Part shown: piece after piece, positions 9,818 through 18,174 of the stretch
Numbering within the stretch: position 1 is the first letter of the stretch
How the letters are laid out: every line of letters starts with the position of its first letter
Origin: Victivallales bacterium
GTDB taxonomy: Bacteria > Verrucomicrobiota > Lentisphaeria > Oligosphaerales > Oligosphaeraceae
Length of the DNA: 29,862 nt
Reading direction: 5' to 3'
Assembly: GCA_017964325.1 (NCBI GenBank)
Contig: JAGCSE010000029.1
Coordinates: 1 to 29,862, forward strand
Notes under the pieces: generated by a model
The model's database searches: none
What the model was told of the DNA's origin: nothing
The model's input: the letters and a program-made list of their open reading frames with translations, nothing else
Position numbers and translations under genes: made by a program

Positions 9818-11911
9818 TCAGCAGACAAAGAGCATTTCACGATATTTGGGCAGCGGCCAGACGCTGTCGTCGATGATGGCTTCGAGTGCATCGACCTTAT
9901 GGCGGAGGAATATCATCGCGGGGATGATGCCCTGTCCATCAGAGAGGGCCTGCTGCAAGGATTCGATGGAGACGGTCAGCTCATTCAGTTCGTCGCCCAT
10001 TTCCTTGCGGACGGCGTCGATGGCGGCGCAGCCTTTCGCGTCCTGCATCGTCATATATTCCTTGATGACGACCGGGCGGATCATGTTCTTGGCGATTTCC
10101 AATGCAATCCTTCCTTCGATTTCCAGCCGCCGTTCGTAGTCTTCGCGGAAGACTTCGTAGCGTGATTCAAGCTCGACCTTCGTCAAGACGCCGTATTTCT
10201 CGAAGAGCTTCTGGTTCTCCTTGACGAGCAACGGCTTGATGGCTTCCGGAGTCGTGGCCAAGTTCGGAAGGCCTCGCTTTGCCGCTTCCTTGATCCAGTC
10301 CGCCGTGTAGCCGTCGCCGTTGAAGATGACGCGCTGATGGGCGGAAATCTCTTTCTTGAGCAGCGCCTGCAAATCCGCGTTGAAGGTCTTTTCGGAGAAT
10401 TTTTCCATCTGGTCGCAGATGGCGTCCAAGGATTCGGCGACAATCGTGTTCAGAATCATGTTCGCCTCCGCACAGGACTGTGACGAACCTGGGGCGCGGA
10501 ACTCGAACTTGTTGCCTGTGAACGCGAAAGGCGACGTACGGTTGCGGTCGGTCGCGTCGCGGTTCAACGGCGGCAGCGTATCGATGCCAATCCGCAGCGA
10601 GGATGTCTTGCTCTTGCTGACGGCTGTTCCGCTGACGATTTGGTTGATGACGCCCTCCAACTGTTCGCCGACGAACATGGAGATGATGGCGGGCGGCGCT
10701 TCGTTGGCGCCCAGACGATGGTCGTTGCCCAGCCCGGACGTCGCCGTCCGCAGGATGTCGCTGTGCATGTCCAAGGCTCGGATGACCGCCGTCAAAACCG
10801 TCAGGAAAATGGCGTTTTCCGCAGGGTTGCTGCCCGGATCCAGAAGGTTGCGCTTTCCGTATGCGATGCCCCAGTTGTTGTGTTTGCCGGAGCCGTTGAT
10901 GCCCGCAAACGGCTTTTCGTGGAGCAGACAGACCAGCCCGTAGCGGTCAGCCGTCTGCCGCAGGACTTCCATGATCAGCATGTTGTGGTCAACGGCCAGG
11001 TTCAAATCCTCGAAGATCGGAGCCAGCTCGAACTGCGCGGGCGCCACTTCGTTATGGCGCGTCTTCGCGGGAATGCCAAGGCTCCACAACGCCTTTTCAA
11101 CGTCTGTCATGAACGCAAGAATGCGCGACGGAATGCTGCCGAAATAGTGGTCTTCCAGCTGCTGGTGCTTCGCGGGAGGCGCGCCGTACAATGTGCGCCC
11201 CGTCTGCAGGAGGTCGGGCCGCTGCAGGTAGAATTTCTTGTCAATCAGGAAATACTCCTGCTCGACGCCTAGCGTGACTTTCACAGGCTCCTCGGCCTGC
11301 TTGAAGCATTTCATCAGGCGGACAACCGCCTTCTTCAAAATCTGCGTGGAGCGGAGAAGCGGCGTCTTCTTGTCCAAGACTTCGCCTGTGTATGAGCAGA
11401 AAATCGTTGGAATGCAGAGCGTGCCGCCGTTGTCATGGCGCTTGATGAAGGCGGGGCTTGTGGGATCCCACGCCGTGTAGCCGCGCGCCTCGAACGTGCT
11501 GCGAAGCCCGCCAGACGGGAAACTGGAGGCGTCAGGCTCGCCGACCGCCAGCGTCTTGCCCGAAAATTCGAATATGGCCTTCCCGTTCGAGAAATTCAGG
11601 AACGAGTCATGCTTTTCGGCCGTGCCGCCCGTCAACGGCTGGAACCAGTGCGTATAATGTGTCGCGCCGCGGGATACGGCCCATTCCTTCATGGCCGTCG
11701 CGACTTCGTCAGCGATGTCGGGATCCAGCGGCTGCATGCCGTTGATCGTTGCAACGAGCTTCTTGAAGGTTGATTTCGGCAAATGTTCCGCCATCTTCTC
11801 GATGTCGAACACATCCTCCGCAAAATAATCGAGCACCTTCGCACCCTGCGGCGCCGCGGGGACGGTGCTGCGGTCGGAAATCTTGCATACTGCGTCAAAT
11901 CTCTTTTGCAT
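9818..11911 (-). CDS. glnN: Glutamine synthetase type III (GlnN family)
   Basis: It makes glutamine from glutamate, ammonia and ATP, the entry step for all the glutamine users in this cluster. At 697 residues it matches the long GS III class (about 700-730, typical of Bacteroides and some cyanobacteria), not the 450-470 residue GS I. Visible signatures are VTLGVEQEYFLID (metal-binding glutamates), RHNEVAPAQFELAPIFED, and the substrate-loop block NGSGKHNNW near residue 340. The ATG has an AAAGGAA ribosome site 5 nt upstream. It is the first gene of the leftward operon, about 53 nt downstream of the predicted start from a sigma54 -24/-12 element. GS III is the only glutamine synthetase in view. 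Confidence 0.96.
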   Translation of the reverse strand: MQKRFDAVCKISDRSTVPAAPQGAKVLDYFAEDVFDIEKMAEHLPKSTFKKLVATINGMQPLDPDIADEVATAMKEWAVSRGATHYTHWFQPLTGGTAEKHDSFLNFSNGKAIFEFSGKTLAVGEPDASSFPSGGLRSTFEARGYTAWDPTSPAFIKRHDNGGTLCIPTIFCSYTGEVLDKKTPLLRSTQILKKAVVRLMKCFKQAEEPVKVTLGVEQEYFLIDKKFYLQRPDLLQTGRTLYGAPPAKHQQLEDHYFGSIPSRILAFMTDVEKALWSLGIPAKTRHNEVAPAQFELAPIFEDLNLAVDHNMLIMEVLRQTADRYGLVCLLHEKPFAGINGSGKHNNWGIAYGKRNLLDPGSNPAENAIFLTVLTAVIRALDMHSDILRTATSGLGNDHRLGANEAPPAIISMFVGEQLEGVINQIVSGTAVSKSKTSSLRIGIDTLPPLNRDATDRNRTSPFAFTGNKFEFRAPGSSQSCAEANMILNTIVAESLDAICDQMEKFSEKTFNADLQALLKKEISAHQRVIFNGDGYTADWIKEAAKRGLPNLATTPEAIKPLLVKENQKLFEKYGVLTKVELESRYEVFREDYERRLEIEGRIALEIAKNMIRPVVIKEYMTMQDAKGCAAIDAVRKEMGDELNELTVSIESLQQALSDGQGIIPAMIFLRHKVDALEAIIDDSVWPLPKYREMLFVC

Positions 11912-11973
11912 GTCTGTTCCTTTTATGATTGAGTTGATTTCTTTCGCTCTTTATTCAAATGCCAAAATCAAAC

Positions 11974-11991
11974 TAGCAGATACCATGCCAA
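11974..11991 (-). promoter_or_regulatory. Sigma54 (-24/-12) promoter for the glnN operon
   Basis: On the minus strand this reads TTGGCATGGTATCTGCTA. The -24 GG (11989-11988) and -12 GC (11977-11976) have the invariant spacing of the sigma54 consensus TGGCAC-N5-TTGC. Transcription would start near 11964, giving a leader of about 53 nt before the glnN ATG. It differs from consensus at C6 (T) and T12 (C). Its sequence closely matches the gltB element on the other strand, which supports both. Confidence 0.72.
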
Positions 11992-12120
11992 AATTTGAGA
12001 ATATGCGATTTTATATGGTTAAAATGGCAATTCAGCTATGCAACAGCCAAATTTTTGTAAAATTCACCATGATTTTTCAAACAATCTCCTGTAAAAATGT
12101 GGGCGGTTTTTGTCATTGTC

Positions 12121-12135
12121 TTACATTTTCTGTAT
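12121..12135. promoter_or_regulatory. ACA-N5-TGT palindrome, copy 1 (candidate activator site)
   Basis: The half-sites are TTACA and TGTAT with a 5-base T-rich spacer. The centre lies about 164 bp upstream of the predicted glnN start and 212 bp upstream of the gltB start. It is the weakest of the four copies in this region. Confidence 0.5.
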
Positions 12136-12151
12136 TTCATATCAGAGAATG

Positions 12152-12166
12152 TTACATTTTTTGTAA
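12152..12166. promoter_or_regulatory. ACA-N5-TGT palindrome, copy 2 (candidate activator site)
   Basis: The half-sites TTACA and TGTAA form a perfect palindrome around TTTTT. The centre lies about 195 bp upstream of the predicted glnN start and 181 bp upstream of the gltB start, in the range used by sigma54 enhancers. Confidence 0.6.
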
Positions 12167-12186
12167 AACTTTGTTTTGTATTCCTT

Positions 12187-12225
12187 TTGACAAAAAATGT
12201 CATCATGCCTGACATTTTTTGTCAA
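12187..12225. promoter_or_regulatory. Perfect 16-bp inverted repeat containing two ACA-N5-TGT palindromes
   Basis: The arm TTGACAAAAAATGTCA (12187-12202) is perfectly inverted at 12210-12225 across a 7-bp spacer. Each arm is itself a palindrome, TGACA-N5-TGTCA, at 12188-12202 and 12210-12224. Their centres are 22 bp apart, about two helical turns, so dimers would bind on the same face of the DNA. The centres lie roughly 145 and 123 bp upstream of the predicted gltB start, an ideal enhancer position. The binding protein is inferred to be the NifA-like activator encoded in the cluster. Confidence 0.7.
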
Positions 12226-12312
12226 TCTGGCCTATCCAGATAAAATCCCTATTTCCATATAATAATACGCGATAGGATGATCTCGCCATCCAAGCCATTC
12301 ATTAGGGCAGTA

Positions 12313-12330
12313 TTGGCATGTTTTTTGCTA
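12313..12330 (+). promoter_or_regulatory. Sigma54 (-24/-12) promoter for gltBD-asnB
   Basis: The sequence is TTGGCATGTTTTTTGCTA. The -24 GG (12315-12316) and -12 GC (12327-12328) are exactly spaced, and TTGC is a full consensus -12 block; only C6 differs (T). The start would fall near 12340, about 40 nt before the gltB ATG. Confidence 0.8.
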
Positions 12331-12379
12331 TACCATTCTGTTTAGTCTTACACAACCATTGCCCAAAGAAATCACAATC

Positions 12380-15300
12380 ATGGAACAGGAATCGAAATAC
12401 CGACAGCATAGCCTGGCATTCCCGCAGGACGAAGGCTTGTACCATTTCAGCAATGAACATGACGCGTGCGGCGTCGGTCTCGTCGCCAATCTAAACGGAA
12501 ACGCGACGCATGAAATCATCGTGCAGGGATTGACCATTTTGCGTCGTCTTCTGCATCGCGGGGCCGCTGGCAGCGACGCCCTTTCCGGCGACGGCGCAGG
12601 CCTCCTCTGCGTGATTCCCCATGACTTTTTCCAACGCGAACTCAACGGCGCCCTGCCGCCTGTCGGTCAGTACGCCATCGGCATGATGTTCAACGGTGTC
12701 GGTGAGGAAACGGTGCTCGAAAGCATCGTACAGGAGGAGAAATGCAAGATTCTGGCATGGCGTGATGTGCCGACCGATTCCGCACAGCTCGGCGAGCAGG
12801 CCCGCCAAAGTTGCCCTGTCATCCGACAGATTTTTGTAACCTCCCAAGAAGGGCTGATTTCCGATGCCTTGGAACGGAAGGTTTTCGTCATCCGCCGCCG
12901 TCTAGAACGCGAAATGCTGGACGTGTATTTTCCGAGTTTCAGCACGAAGACAATCGTCTATAAGGGCCTGATGCTCGCCACACAAATTGAAGCTTTCTAT
13001 AAGGACTTGGATGACAATGATTTCATATCACCTCTGGCTCTCGTCCACCAACGCTACAGCACAAACACCTTCCCGACATGGCGCCTCGCCCATCCATTCC
13101 GCTATCTTGCACACAACGGCGAAATCAACACGCTTCGCGGCAATTTGAACCACGCACGCACACGTGAAATTTTTCTTCAGAGCAATCTTTTCGGCGACGA
13201 TTTGAAGAAGCTCCTGCCGTTGATCGACGAGACGCAGAACGATTCCGCCTGCCTCGACAACATGGCGGAACTTCTTGCCCAGTCAGGCCGCTGGCTGCCG
13301 CATGTCATGATGATGCTGATCCCGCAGGCATGGGGTGTCAACTATCACATTACAAAGGACATACGCGGTTTCTTCGATTACCATTCCTCCTTGGTCGAGC
13401 CATGGGACGGGCCAGCCGCCGTCACGTTTACCGATGGCGTCGGCGCGGGAGCCATGCTGGACCGTAACGGCCTTCGTCCCGCACGTTATTCGCTGACGAA
13501 GAACGGTTTGTTCGTTCTCGCCTCCGAAACAGGCGTACTCGATCTGAAGCCTGAAGACATTGTTCGCCGCGGCCGCCTGAAGCCCGGCGAAATCCTTTGG
13601 TGCGACCTGCAGGCTCACCGCCTCGTGTTGGACTCCGAATTAAAAAACACCATTGCCCGTCAAGCCCCCTACCGCCGTTGGTCTCAGGAAAACAAGATTC
13701 CTGTTGCAGGGTTGTTCGATTCCATTGCGGCGGAGCATATTACAGATAATCTGAAAGAACGGCAGCGCCTTTTCGGATGGACGCAGGAAGACATTGAACT
13801 GATCGTCCGCCCCATGCTCGAAACAGGTCGCGAACCTGTCGGCTCCATGGGCAACGATGCGGCTCTGGCTGTACTTTCCCCGCGCCCGCAACTGCTGTTC
13901 AACTATTTCAAGCAGCGTTTCGCGCAGGTGACCAACCCGCCGATCGACCCAATCCGCGAAGAGCTGGTCATGAGCCTGACGACCTACATCGGCAACCAGG
14001 GCAACATCCTCTCCGAAGAAGACCATCGTGCAAGCGTCATTCGCCTTGCAAGACCCATTCTGACAGGCGCCGATCTTGCACGCCTTCTTGTCATGGAAAA
14101 GCCTCATGTCCAAATCCAAACGCTGTCCATCAGTTGGAAAAACGATTTAGAGACCGCCCTCTGCAGTTTGGAGCAGCAAGCCGTCCAAGCCGCACGCAAC
14201 GGTATGAATATCATTGTGTTAAGCGACAAGAGCCTCGCCGTCGGTGAACTGCCGATGCCTTCTCTGCTGGCGGTTTCCGCAGTCAACCGCGCCTTGACGG
14301 CGGCTGGCCTGCGGCCCCCTGTCGGCATCATCGTGGAATCTGGCGAAGTGCGGGAAGTCATGCACTATGCGTTGCTTCTTGGCTACGGCGCCACCGCCAT
14401 CCATCCCTATCTGGCGTTGGAAACGGTTGCCAATCTCGCGAAAGACGGTGACGCGGCCAAAGCCACGGAAAACTACATCTCTGCCATTGACAAAGGGTTA
14501 CTGAAATGTATGTCCAAGATGGGCATCGCCACGCTGCGCAGTTACCGTTCCGCACAGATGTTCGAGGCTCTCGGACTTGGAGCGGACATCGTCCACCGCT
14601 ATTTCCCGGGCACGCCGTCTGCCGTCGGCGGCATCGGATTGGACGAAATCGCGGCGGAAGTACGTGCCCGCGTGGAGGATGCGCAAGCGGCGGAAGCCGA
14701 CAAGCCGCTGCCAGTCGGAGGAAACTACCGCTGGCGTTCCGTCGGTGAACCGCATCTTGTCACGCCGTTTTCCGTCTGTGCGCTGCATCGCGCTGTCCGT
14801 GAGAACGATATTACGCAATATCAGACATTTGCAAAAGGCATCAACGAACCCGCCATTCCGATCCGCCTTCGCGACATGCTTCAGTTCAGCAAGACGGAAC
14901 AGGCTGTCCCGCTGGACGAAGTGGAATCAGTCGAAAGCATTTTGAAACATTTCGTCGGCGGCGCCATGAGTTTCGGCGCGCTGAGCCCGGAGGCCCACGA
15001 AGCCATCGCCGTCGCGATGAATCGCATCGGCTGCATGAGCAACTCCGGCGAAGGCGGCGAAGGCCCCGAACGCGACACGCCGAACGCCGATGGCGAATGC
15101 CGCGCCAGCGCCATCCGTCAAGTCGCTTCCGGTCGTTTCGGCGTGACCATCAACTATCTTGCCCGCGCTAAGGACTTGCAAATCAAGATGGCACAAGGCG
15201 CCAAGCCAGGGGAGGGCGGCCAGTTGCCGGGCGACAAGGTCAACGAAGACATCGCACACACGCGCCATGCCACGCCGAAAGTCACGTTGATTTCGCCGCC

Positions 15301-16804
15301 GCCGCATCACGACATCTACTCCATCGAAGATCTCGCACAGCTCATCCACGACCTCCGCGCCGCCAACAGCGCCGCGCGAATCTCCGTGAAACTCGTCTCT
15401 GAAAACGGCGTCGGAACCGTCGCGGCGGGCGTCGCGAAGGCCCATGCGGATGTGGTTGTCATATCCGGCCACGACGGCGGCACGGGCGCCGCCCCGTTGA
15501 GCTCCATCAAACATACGGGAATGCCATGGGAAATCGGCCTGGCCGAAACGCATCAAACGTTGGTGAAGAACAACTTGCGTGGAAAAGTCAAGCTGCAGGT
15601 GGATGGTCAGTTGCGCACGGGGCGTGACATCGTCATCGCCGCTTTGCTTGGCGCGGAGGAATTTGGTTTCGCTACATCCCTGCTGCTGGCTCTCGGTTGC
15701 ATGATGCTTCGTCAATGCCAGGACAACACTTGCCCCGCCGGCATCACGACACAGGATCCTGAAATTCGCAAACGCTTCCAAGGCAAGCCTGAACATATCA
15801 TCGCCTACCTCCGTTTCATTGCGGAGGAAGCCCGCGGCATTCTCGCTTCGCTCGGCCTCCGTTCATTGGACGAAGCCGTCGGCCATGCAGACCTGTTGGA
15901 AGTCAATCCTGCGATGGCCGTCGGCAAAGCCGCCTTGCTGGATTTCCAGCCCATGCTCCATCGCGTGGATGGCGACATTGTCCGTTGGCAGGGTGAAAAA
16001 TTCTCACAGACAACATTGGACGATGAAAAGCTCATGCCGAAGCTTGGCAAGGCTTTGGATGATTTCACGCCATCGTCATTCAGCTTGCCAATTGTGAATG
16101 CCGACCGCTCCGTCGGCGCACGGCTGTCAAGCAAAATCGCGCTCGCCAAAGGCGAGGCGGGCTTGCCGGACGACACATGGCAGGTATCGTTCCATGGTGT
16201 CGCAGGGCAGAGTTTTGGCGCATTTTTGGCGAAAGGCGTCACGTTCCGTCTGGAGGGCGAAGCCAACGACTACGTCGGCAAAGGCATTTCAGGTGGCAAA
16301 ATCATCATCGTGCCCGACTCGAAAGCTGTTTGCAAAGCGGACGAAAACGTCGTTGCGGGCAACGTCATCGGCTATGGCGGCACAAGCGGTGAAATCTACA
16401 TAAATGGCTTGGCTGGCGAACGTTTCGCCATCCGCAACAGCGGTTTCAAGGCGGTCGTCGAAGGCGTTGGCGACCACGGTTGCGAATACATGACAGGCGG
16501 CTGCGTCGTCGTGCTCGGCCTAACGGGCGTGAATTTCGCGGCTGGTATGACGGGCGGCACTGCATACGTGTTCGATGAAGATGGCGATTTCGATTTGCGC
16601 TGCAATCTTGATACCGTCGATTTGGAATCCATCCACGCGGATACGCGGGAGGAACGTGAACTGCTTGATATGCTGAAACGGCACGAAGCGGCCACGGGAA
16701 GTGCGAAAGCACGGCATATCCTCCAGAATTGGAACGATTTCCGCGGGCGTTTCGTCTGTGTCATGCCTGTCGAATACAAGAAAATCCTTCGGAGTGAACG
16801 ATAA
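12380..16804 (+). CDS. gltB: Glutamate synthase (GOGAT) large subunit
   Basis: GltB converts glutamine and 2-oxoglutarate to two glutamates. From the ATG at 12380 the protein has 1474 residues, typical for the bacterial large subunit. The Ntn glutaminase domain has its nucleophile at Cys30 (HDACGVG) after a propeptide. The central and FMN-binding domains follow, with AKPGEGGQLPGDKV and the loop SGHDGGTGAAPLSSIKH. The 3Fe-4S cysteines C-x5-C-x4-C (GCMMLRQCQDNTCP) lie near residue 1107, and the C-terminal GXGXG beta-helix ends the protein. An in-frame TTG at 12359 would add seven residues but has no ribosome site; ATG with AAAGAA about 10 nt upstream is preferred. The stop overlaps the gltD start as TAATG. 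Transcription probably starts from the sigma54 element at 12313-12330. Confidence 0.97.
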   Translation: MEQESKYRQHSLAFPQDEGLYHFSNEHDACGVGLVANLNGNATHEIIVQGLTILRRLLHRGAAGSDALSGDGAGLLCVIPHDFFQRELNGALPPVGQYAIGMMFNGVGEETVLESIVQEEKCKILAWRDVPTDSAQLGEQARQSCPVIRQIFVTSQEGLISDALERKVFVIRRRLEREMLDVYFPSFSTKTIVYKGLMLATQIEAFYKDLDDNDFISPLALVHQRYSTNTFPTWRLAHPFRYLAHNGEINTLRGNLNHARTREIFLQSNLFGDDLKKLLPLIDETQNDSACLDNMAELLAQSGRWLPHVMMMLIPQAWGVNYHITKDIRGFFDYHSSLVEPWDGPAAVTFTDGVGAGAMLDRNGLRPARYSLTKNGLFVLASETGVLDLKPEDIVRRGRLKPGEILWCDLQAHRLVLDSELKNTIARQAPYRRWSQENKIPVAGLFDSIAAEHITDNLKERQRLFGWTQEDIELIVRPMLETGREPVGSMGNDAALAVLSPRPQLLFNYFKQRFAQVTNPPIDPIREELVMSLTTYIGNQGNILSEEDHRASVIRLARPILTGADLARLLVMEKPHVQIQTLSISWKNDLETALCSLEQQAVQAARNGMNIIVLSDKSLAVGELPMPSLLAVSAVNRALTAAGLRPPVGIIVESGEVREVMHYALLLGYGATAIHPYLALETVANLAKDGDAAKATENYISAIDKGLLKCMSKMGIATLRSYRSAQMFEALGLGADIVHRYFPGTPSAVGGIGLDEIAAEVRARVEDAQAAEADKPLPVGGNYRWRSVGEPHLVTPFSVCALHRAVRENDITQYQTFAKGINEPAIPIRLRDMLQFSKTEQAVPLDEVESVESILKHFVGGAMSFGALSPEAHEAIAVAMNRIGCMSNSGEGGEGPERDTPNADGECRASAIRQVASGRFGVTINYLARAKDLQIKMAQGAKPGEGGQLPGDKVNEDIAHTRHATPKVTLISPPPHHDIYSIEDLAQLIHDLRAANSAARISVKLVSENGVGTVAAGVAKAHADVVVISGHDGGTGAAPLSSIKHTGMPWEIGLAETHQTLVKNNLRGKVKLQVDGQLRTGRDIVIAALLGAEEFGFATSLLLALGCMMLRQCQDNTCPAGITTQDPEIRKRFQGKPEHIIAYLRFIAEEARGILASLGLRSLDEAVGHADLLEVNPAMAVGKAALLDFQPMLHRVDGDIVRWQGEKFSQTTLDDEKLMPKLGKALDDFTPSSFSLPIVNADRSVGARLSSKIALAKGEAGLPDDTWQVSFHGVAGQSFGAFLAKGVTFRLEGEANDYVGKGISGGKIIIVPDSKAVCKADENVVAGNVIGYGGTSGEIYINGLAGERFAIRNSGFKAVVEGVGDHGCEYMTGGCVVVLGLTGVNFAAGMTGGTAYVFDEDGDFDLRCNLDTVDLESIHADTREERELLDMLKRHEAATGSAKARHILQNWNDFRGRFVCVMPVEYKKILRSER

Positions 16805-18162
16805 TGAGCAAGACTTTTATTGACATCCCTCGCCTTGAACACGTCTATCGGCCGATTGACGAAAGGGTCAACGACTGCTCGGAAGTCGAAATGACACTGC
16901 CGAAAGACGAAATCCGACAGCTTGCAAAACGCTGCCAGAACTGCGGCCTCCCGTTCTGCCATGCCATGGGCTGCCCGTTGCAGAATGCCGTTCCGGACAT
17001 GAACCGTGCCGTCATGCACGGCAATTGGCGCGACGCATGGGAACGACTCGCCGAAACAAGCCCCTTCCCAGAGTTCACAAGCCGCATCTGTCCAGCTCTT
17101 TGCGAAGCATCCTGCTGTTTGGAGGGCGAAGGCTTCGGTGCCACAAATGTCCGCCAAATTGAGAAGAAAGTCGTTGACACGGCTTTCGCCAACGGTTGGG
17201 TCCATGCGCAGAAGCCGTTGAAGCGCAACGGTCGCAGTGTTGCCGTCATCGGTGCAGGACCTGCTGGAATGGCCGCCGCCGTCAAATTGAACAAGGCGGG
17301 TTTTGATGTCGTCATTTACGACCGCCATGAAAAAATCGGTGGTTTGCTCCGCTACGGCATCCCATGCTTCAAGCTGGACAAGGCGTTGATCGACCGCCGC
17401 TGGGCGTTGATGGCGGAATCGGGCATATCATTTTATGGCAAGACGGAAATTGGACAGGACATTTCGGGCTCCTATCTGCTGAAGCATTTTGATGCCGTCG
17501 TCGTCGCCAACGGCACGCCCGTGCCACGCGATTTAAAAGTCCCCGGACGTGAACTTGTTGGCATCGTCCAGGCATTGGAACTGCTTGGAAGCCAAAATCG
17601 TATGAATACAGGTGAAATTAATGCAACGTCCATTTCGGGCAAAGGGAAGGACGTTCTCATCATCGGCGGCGGCGACACGGGCAACGACTGCGCGGGAACG
17701 GTCATCCGACAAGGCGCCAATTCCGTCATGTCCATCGATCTGATGCCGAAACCGCCTGTCGAACGCGACATCCACACGCCGTGGCCGATGTGGCCGTACA
17801 AGTTGCGCGGCTCGTCGTCCGTCGATGAAGGCCTGCAGCGCTTCTGGGCGTTGAATACGTTGCGTTTCATCGGTGATGAAAATGGACAAGTTACTGGCGT
17901 GGAGGTTGTTCCAGTCAAGTGGGAATTCGCTCCCAACGGCAAGCCGATGAAATTCACGGTGGCTGGTCCGTCGCGAACCATTTCGTGCGGCTTAGTCGTT
18001 TTGGCGATGGGCTTCCTGAAACGGAGCCGCGAAGATGTACTTGCCAGCTTGGGGCTGCCCGATCAGAAGAATGTTTTGATTGCGGGCGATGCCGCATCGG
18101 GCCCGTCGCTTGTCGTACGGGCCATCGCCGATGGTTTGAAATGCGCTAAACAATTGATATAA
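16804..18162 (+). CDS. gltD: Glutamate synthase small subunit
   Basis: GltD takes electrons from NAD(P)H via FAD and iron-sulfur clusters to GltB. The 452-residue protein shows N-terminal cluster cysteines (CQNCGLPFCHAMGCP near residue 40; CPALCEASCC near 98), an FAD-binding VAVIGAGPAGMAA near 147 and the pyridine-nucleotide fold VLIIGGGDTGNDC near 286. The C-terminal block DQKNVLIAGDAASGPSLVVRAIADG is typical. It overlaps the gltB stop by one base (TAATG), so the subunits are probably made in coupled amounts. E. coli GltD has 472 residues. Confidence 0.97.
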   Translation: MSKTFIDIPRLEHVYRPIDERVNDCSEVEMTLPKDEIRQLAKRCQNCGLPFCHAMGCPLQNAVPDMNRAVMHGNWRDAWERLAETSPFPEFTSRICPALCEASCCLEGEGFGATNVRQIEKKVVDTAFANGWVHAQKPLKRNGRSVAVIGAGPAGMAAAVKLNKAGFDVVIYDRHEKIGGLLRYGIPCFKLDKALIDRRWALMAESGISFYGKTEIGQDISGSYLLKHFDAVVVANGTPVPRDLKVPGRELVGIVQALELLGSQNRMNTGEINATSISGKGKDVLIIGGGDTGNDCAGTVIRQGANSVMSIDLMPKPPVERDIHTPWPMWPYKLRGSSSVDEGLQRFWALNTLRFIGDENGQVTGVEVVPVKWEFAPNGKPMKFTVAGPSRTISCGLVVLAMGFLKRSREDVLASLGLPDQKNVLIAGDAASGPSLVVRAIADGLKCAKQLI

Positions 18163-18166
18163 GGAG
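18161..18166 (+). promoter_or_regulatory. Shine-Dalgarno site deciding the asnB start
   Basis: AAGGAG overlaps the gltD stop and stands 8 nt before ATG 18175. It selects that ATG over an in-frame TTG at 18169, which would block exposure of the catalytic cysteine. Confidence 0.85.
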
Positions 18167-18174
18167 TTTTGACC

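Larger units (their letters stand above)
11912..12379. promoter_or_regulatory. Divergent glnN/gltB control region
   Basis: This AT-rich gap of 468 bp separates the two arms of the cluster. It holds one sigma54-type -24/-12 element facing glnN near its left end and one facing gltB near its right end. Between them are four copies of a palindrome with core ACA-N5-TGT. I see no coding potential. The layout, two outward promoters with shared upstream sites, is the classic arrangement for enhancer-binding activators. Confidence 0.8.

Noticed and set aside
11912..12358. Classic NifA upstream site TGT-N10-ACA
   Set aside because: The only close case, TGT at 12198 and ACA at 12212, has an 11-base gap and lies between two better-defined palindromes.
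12359..12379. TTG start for gltB adding seven residues
   Set aside because: No ribosome site precedes it, while ATG 12380 has a plausible one and leaves a normal propeptide before Cys30.
14927..17328. Long open frames antisense to gltB and gltD (289 and 310 residues)
   Set aside because: They mirror the codon pattern of the genes opposite, show no recognisable motifs and lack ribosome sites.
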